Assembly (NCBI GenBank): GCA_021812265.1
Contig: JAKAOI010000115.1
Coordinates: forward strand, 1-7,097
DNA from: Chloroflexota bacterium
GTDB lineage: Bacteria > Chloroflexota > Ktedonobacteria > Ktedonobacterales > JACDGC01
DNA: 7,097 bases
Reading direction: 5' to 3'
Shown here piece after piece: positions 6,347 to 7,097 of the stretch (position 1 is its first letter; each line of letters starts with the position of its first letter). The notes under the pieces were generated by a model. It saw only the letters and a list, made by a program, of their open reading frames with translations, did not search any database and was not told the DNA's origin. A program made the position numbers and the translations under genes.

Positions 6347-6391
6347 TGTAAATTTTACAATTGATTGTTACACAATATAGGATAATTATCC
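6347..6391. repeat. Cluster of palindromes between the mutase and the next gene
   Basis: There are three overlapping or adjacent symmetric elements. TGTAAA-T-TTTACA (6347-6359) is perfect. ACAAT-TG-ATTGT-TAC-ACAAT (6357-6376) is an alternating repeat that can pair two ways. GGATAATTATCC (6380-6391) is a perfect 12-bp palindrome. They end about 20 bp before the -35 box of the downstream promoter. They are AT-rich and lack a GC stem with a T tail, so they do not look like an intrinsic terminator for the mutase; regulator sites are more likely. Confidence 0.45.
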
Positions 6392-6411
6392 ATAATAGGT
6401 ACACATTTTGC

Positions 6412-6441
6412 TTGACATATAACCCGAATGTGTGATATGGT
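6412..6441 (+). promoter_or_regulatory. Sigma70-type promoter of the downstream gene
   Basis: A perfect -35 box TTGACA (6412-6417) is followed after 18 bp by TATGGT (6436-6441), a 4 of 6 match to TATAAT. A start near 6448 would leave a leader of about 60 nt before the ATG at 6510. This is the best promoter in the window and implies that the downstream gene is transcribed separately from the mutase. Confidence 0.6.
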
Positions 6442-6451
6442 CAAATTCAGT

Positions 6452-6464
6452 GGAAAAATTTTCC
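6452..6464. promoter_or_regulatory. Operator-like 13-nt palindrome at the expected transcription start
   Basis: GGAAAA-A-TTTTCC is perfectly symmetric, and G6450/C6466 extend it beyond a G-T step. It begins 10 bp after the -10 box, where a bound repressor would block RNA polymerase. The position makes an operator more likely than a hairpin, because a one-base loop cannot fold tightly. Confidence 0.5.
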
Positions 6465-6509
6465 GCTTACCTATCTAACAGAATCTTACATGGAAGGTTT
6501 GTATTAACT

Positions 6510-7097
6510 ATGGTGAGAATGCACACAGAGCAAAATCATCCGTTATATAATACAAAAACTGCAGAAAAAGAACGAAATTCTGATAGGGCGCTTCTAAATT
6601 TGCAGAAAAACATCAAAAATATTTACGCTCATAACAAAACAAACACCAACTCTTTTCTCCATGAAGAGCCTCAAAAATATATGACATATGCAAATGATCT
6701 TACAAACTTAGAAGTTATTGCTGATGAAATTGCCGATCAACTGCCTGAACACGGAAAATTTGACCGCGAATTAGCCAAACAATTTTTAACTATGGCAGGA
6801 AAATTACTCAACTGCAAATATATCTCTTTGGAAGTTCGTAATCTCGTCAGTGCGCCACAATACTTCACACAGTCAGAAGCCATTCAGTCAAAAAATATTG
6901 AAAAATTGGTTCAGCGCACAATAAAAAAAACGTTTGAGAGCCATGAAACTGAAACATGCCGCAACAACAAAGAACCGGCGATGGCAATCGGATCGTATAT
7001 TGACTTAGATAATTCGCCCTATAAAATCTGCATTGTATATGTTTTTACAAGCTCCACGATACCCGATAGTTTCACATTGCGAAGTTTTATAGAAGAT
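6510..7097 (+). CDS. Unidentified AT-rich gene, N-terminal part (runs off right edge)
   Basis: From ATG 6510 the frame stays open for 196 codons to the window edge. A GGAAGG (6492-6497) precedes it with a longish 12-nt spacing. The ATG three codons later (6519) is an alternative start; the ATG at 6490 closes after five codons. I do not recognise the family. The first 60 residues are polar and Lys/Asn-rich with no signal peptide. The middle (about 61-150) looks helical and charged, with stretches such as LEVIADEIADQLPEHG and RELAKQFLTMAGKLL. From about residue 160 the pattern becomes beta-like (AMAIGSYIDLD, YKICIVYVF). The product seems soluble and cytoplasmic. The gene is visibly more A+T-rich than the mutase, which could mean recent acquisition. 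It has its own promoter and an operator-like palindrome, so it is probably a regulated single gene or the first of an operon. Confidence 0.7.
   Translation, partial: MVRMHTEQNHPLYNTKTAEKERNSDRALLNLQKNIKNIYAHNKTNTNSFLHEEPQKYMTYANDLTNLEVIADEIADQLPEHGKFDRELAKQFLTMAGKLLNCKYISLEVRNLVSAPQYFTQSEAIQSKNIEKLVQRTIKKTFESHETETCRNNKEPAMAIGSYIDLDNSPYKICIVYVFTSSTIPDSFTLRSFIED

Noticed and set aside
6386..6394. TTATCCATA, 8 of 9 match to a DnaA box
   Set aside because: It is a single near-match in an AT-rich spacer and overlaps a simple palindrome; there is no box cluster or origin gene context.
1..7097. Search for CRISPR arrays, tRNA or rRNA genes and phage attachment sites
   Set aside because: No regularly spaced direct repeats, cloverleaf-like segments, rRNA-like stretches or integrase genes were seen by eye.

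Overview
The window comes from a bacterium, apparently the left part or middle of a draft contig. Shine-Dalgarno sites are strong and canonical (AGGAGG, GGAGG, GAGG). The genes are compact and there are no introns. The acyl-CoA synthetase looks most like the AcsA-like enzymes I associate with Chloroflexota and some Bacillota. A split methylmalonyl-CoA mutase (catalytic chain without the B12 domain) fits those groups too. The phylum is a low-confidence inference. The first nine bases match the end of an Illumina adapter, so the left edge is probably an assembly artefact.

Layout from left to right. Positions 1-108 (minus) hold the first codons of a probable FHA-domain protein that runs off the left edge. 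Positions 227-2227 (minus) encode a full-length AMP-forming acyl-CoA synthetase. Positions 2258-2316 hold two stem-loops, the first resembling an IS200/IS605-type transposon end. Positions 2368-2970 (plus) are a decayed TnpB gene with two in-frame stops, a frameshift and a large internal deletion. Positions 3027-3389 (minus) encode a HIT-family (HinT-like) nucleotide hydrolase. Positions 3527-4075 (minus) encode an unidentified membrane protein of about three helices. Positions 4087-4646 are a long intergenic stretch with several inverted repeats and no convincing gene. Positions 4647-6326 (plus) encode the large catalytic chain of methylmalonyl-CoA mutase. Positions 6327-6509 are a regulatory stretch with a cluster of palindromes, a sigma70-type promoter and an operator-like repeat. 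Position 6510 onward (plus) is an unidentified AT-rich gene cut by the right edge.

How the genes relate. The acyl-CoA synthetase and the mutase could both belong to short-chain acyl-CoA (propionate/methylmalonate/succinate) metabolism. The synthetase lacks the tryptophan that restricts acetyl-CoA synthetase to acetate, and the mutase keeps the Tyr89/Arg207 pair that marks methylmalonyl-CoA specificity. The two genes are about 2.4 kb apart on opposite strands and are not an operon. The B12-binding subunit, epimerase and MeaB-type chaperone are not in the window. The HIT protein and the membrane protein have no evident link to that pathway. I see no complete undescribed system. The most useful observations are the adapter artefact, the altered acyl pocket, the anatomy of the TnpB relic and the palindrome-rich control regions.
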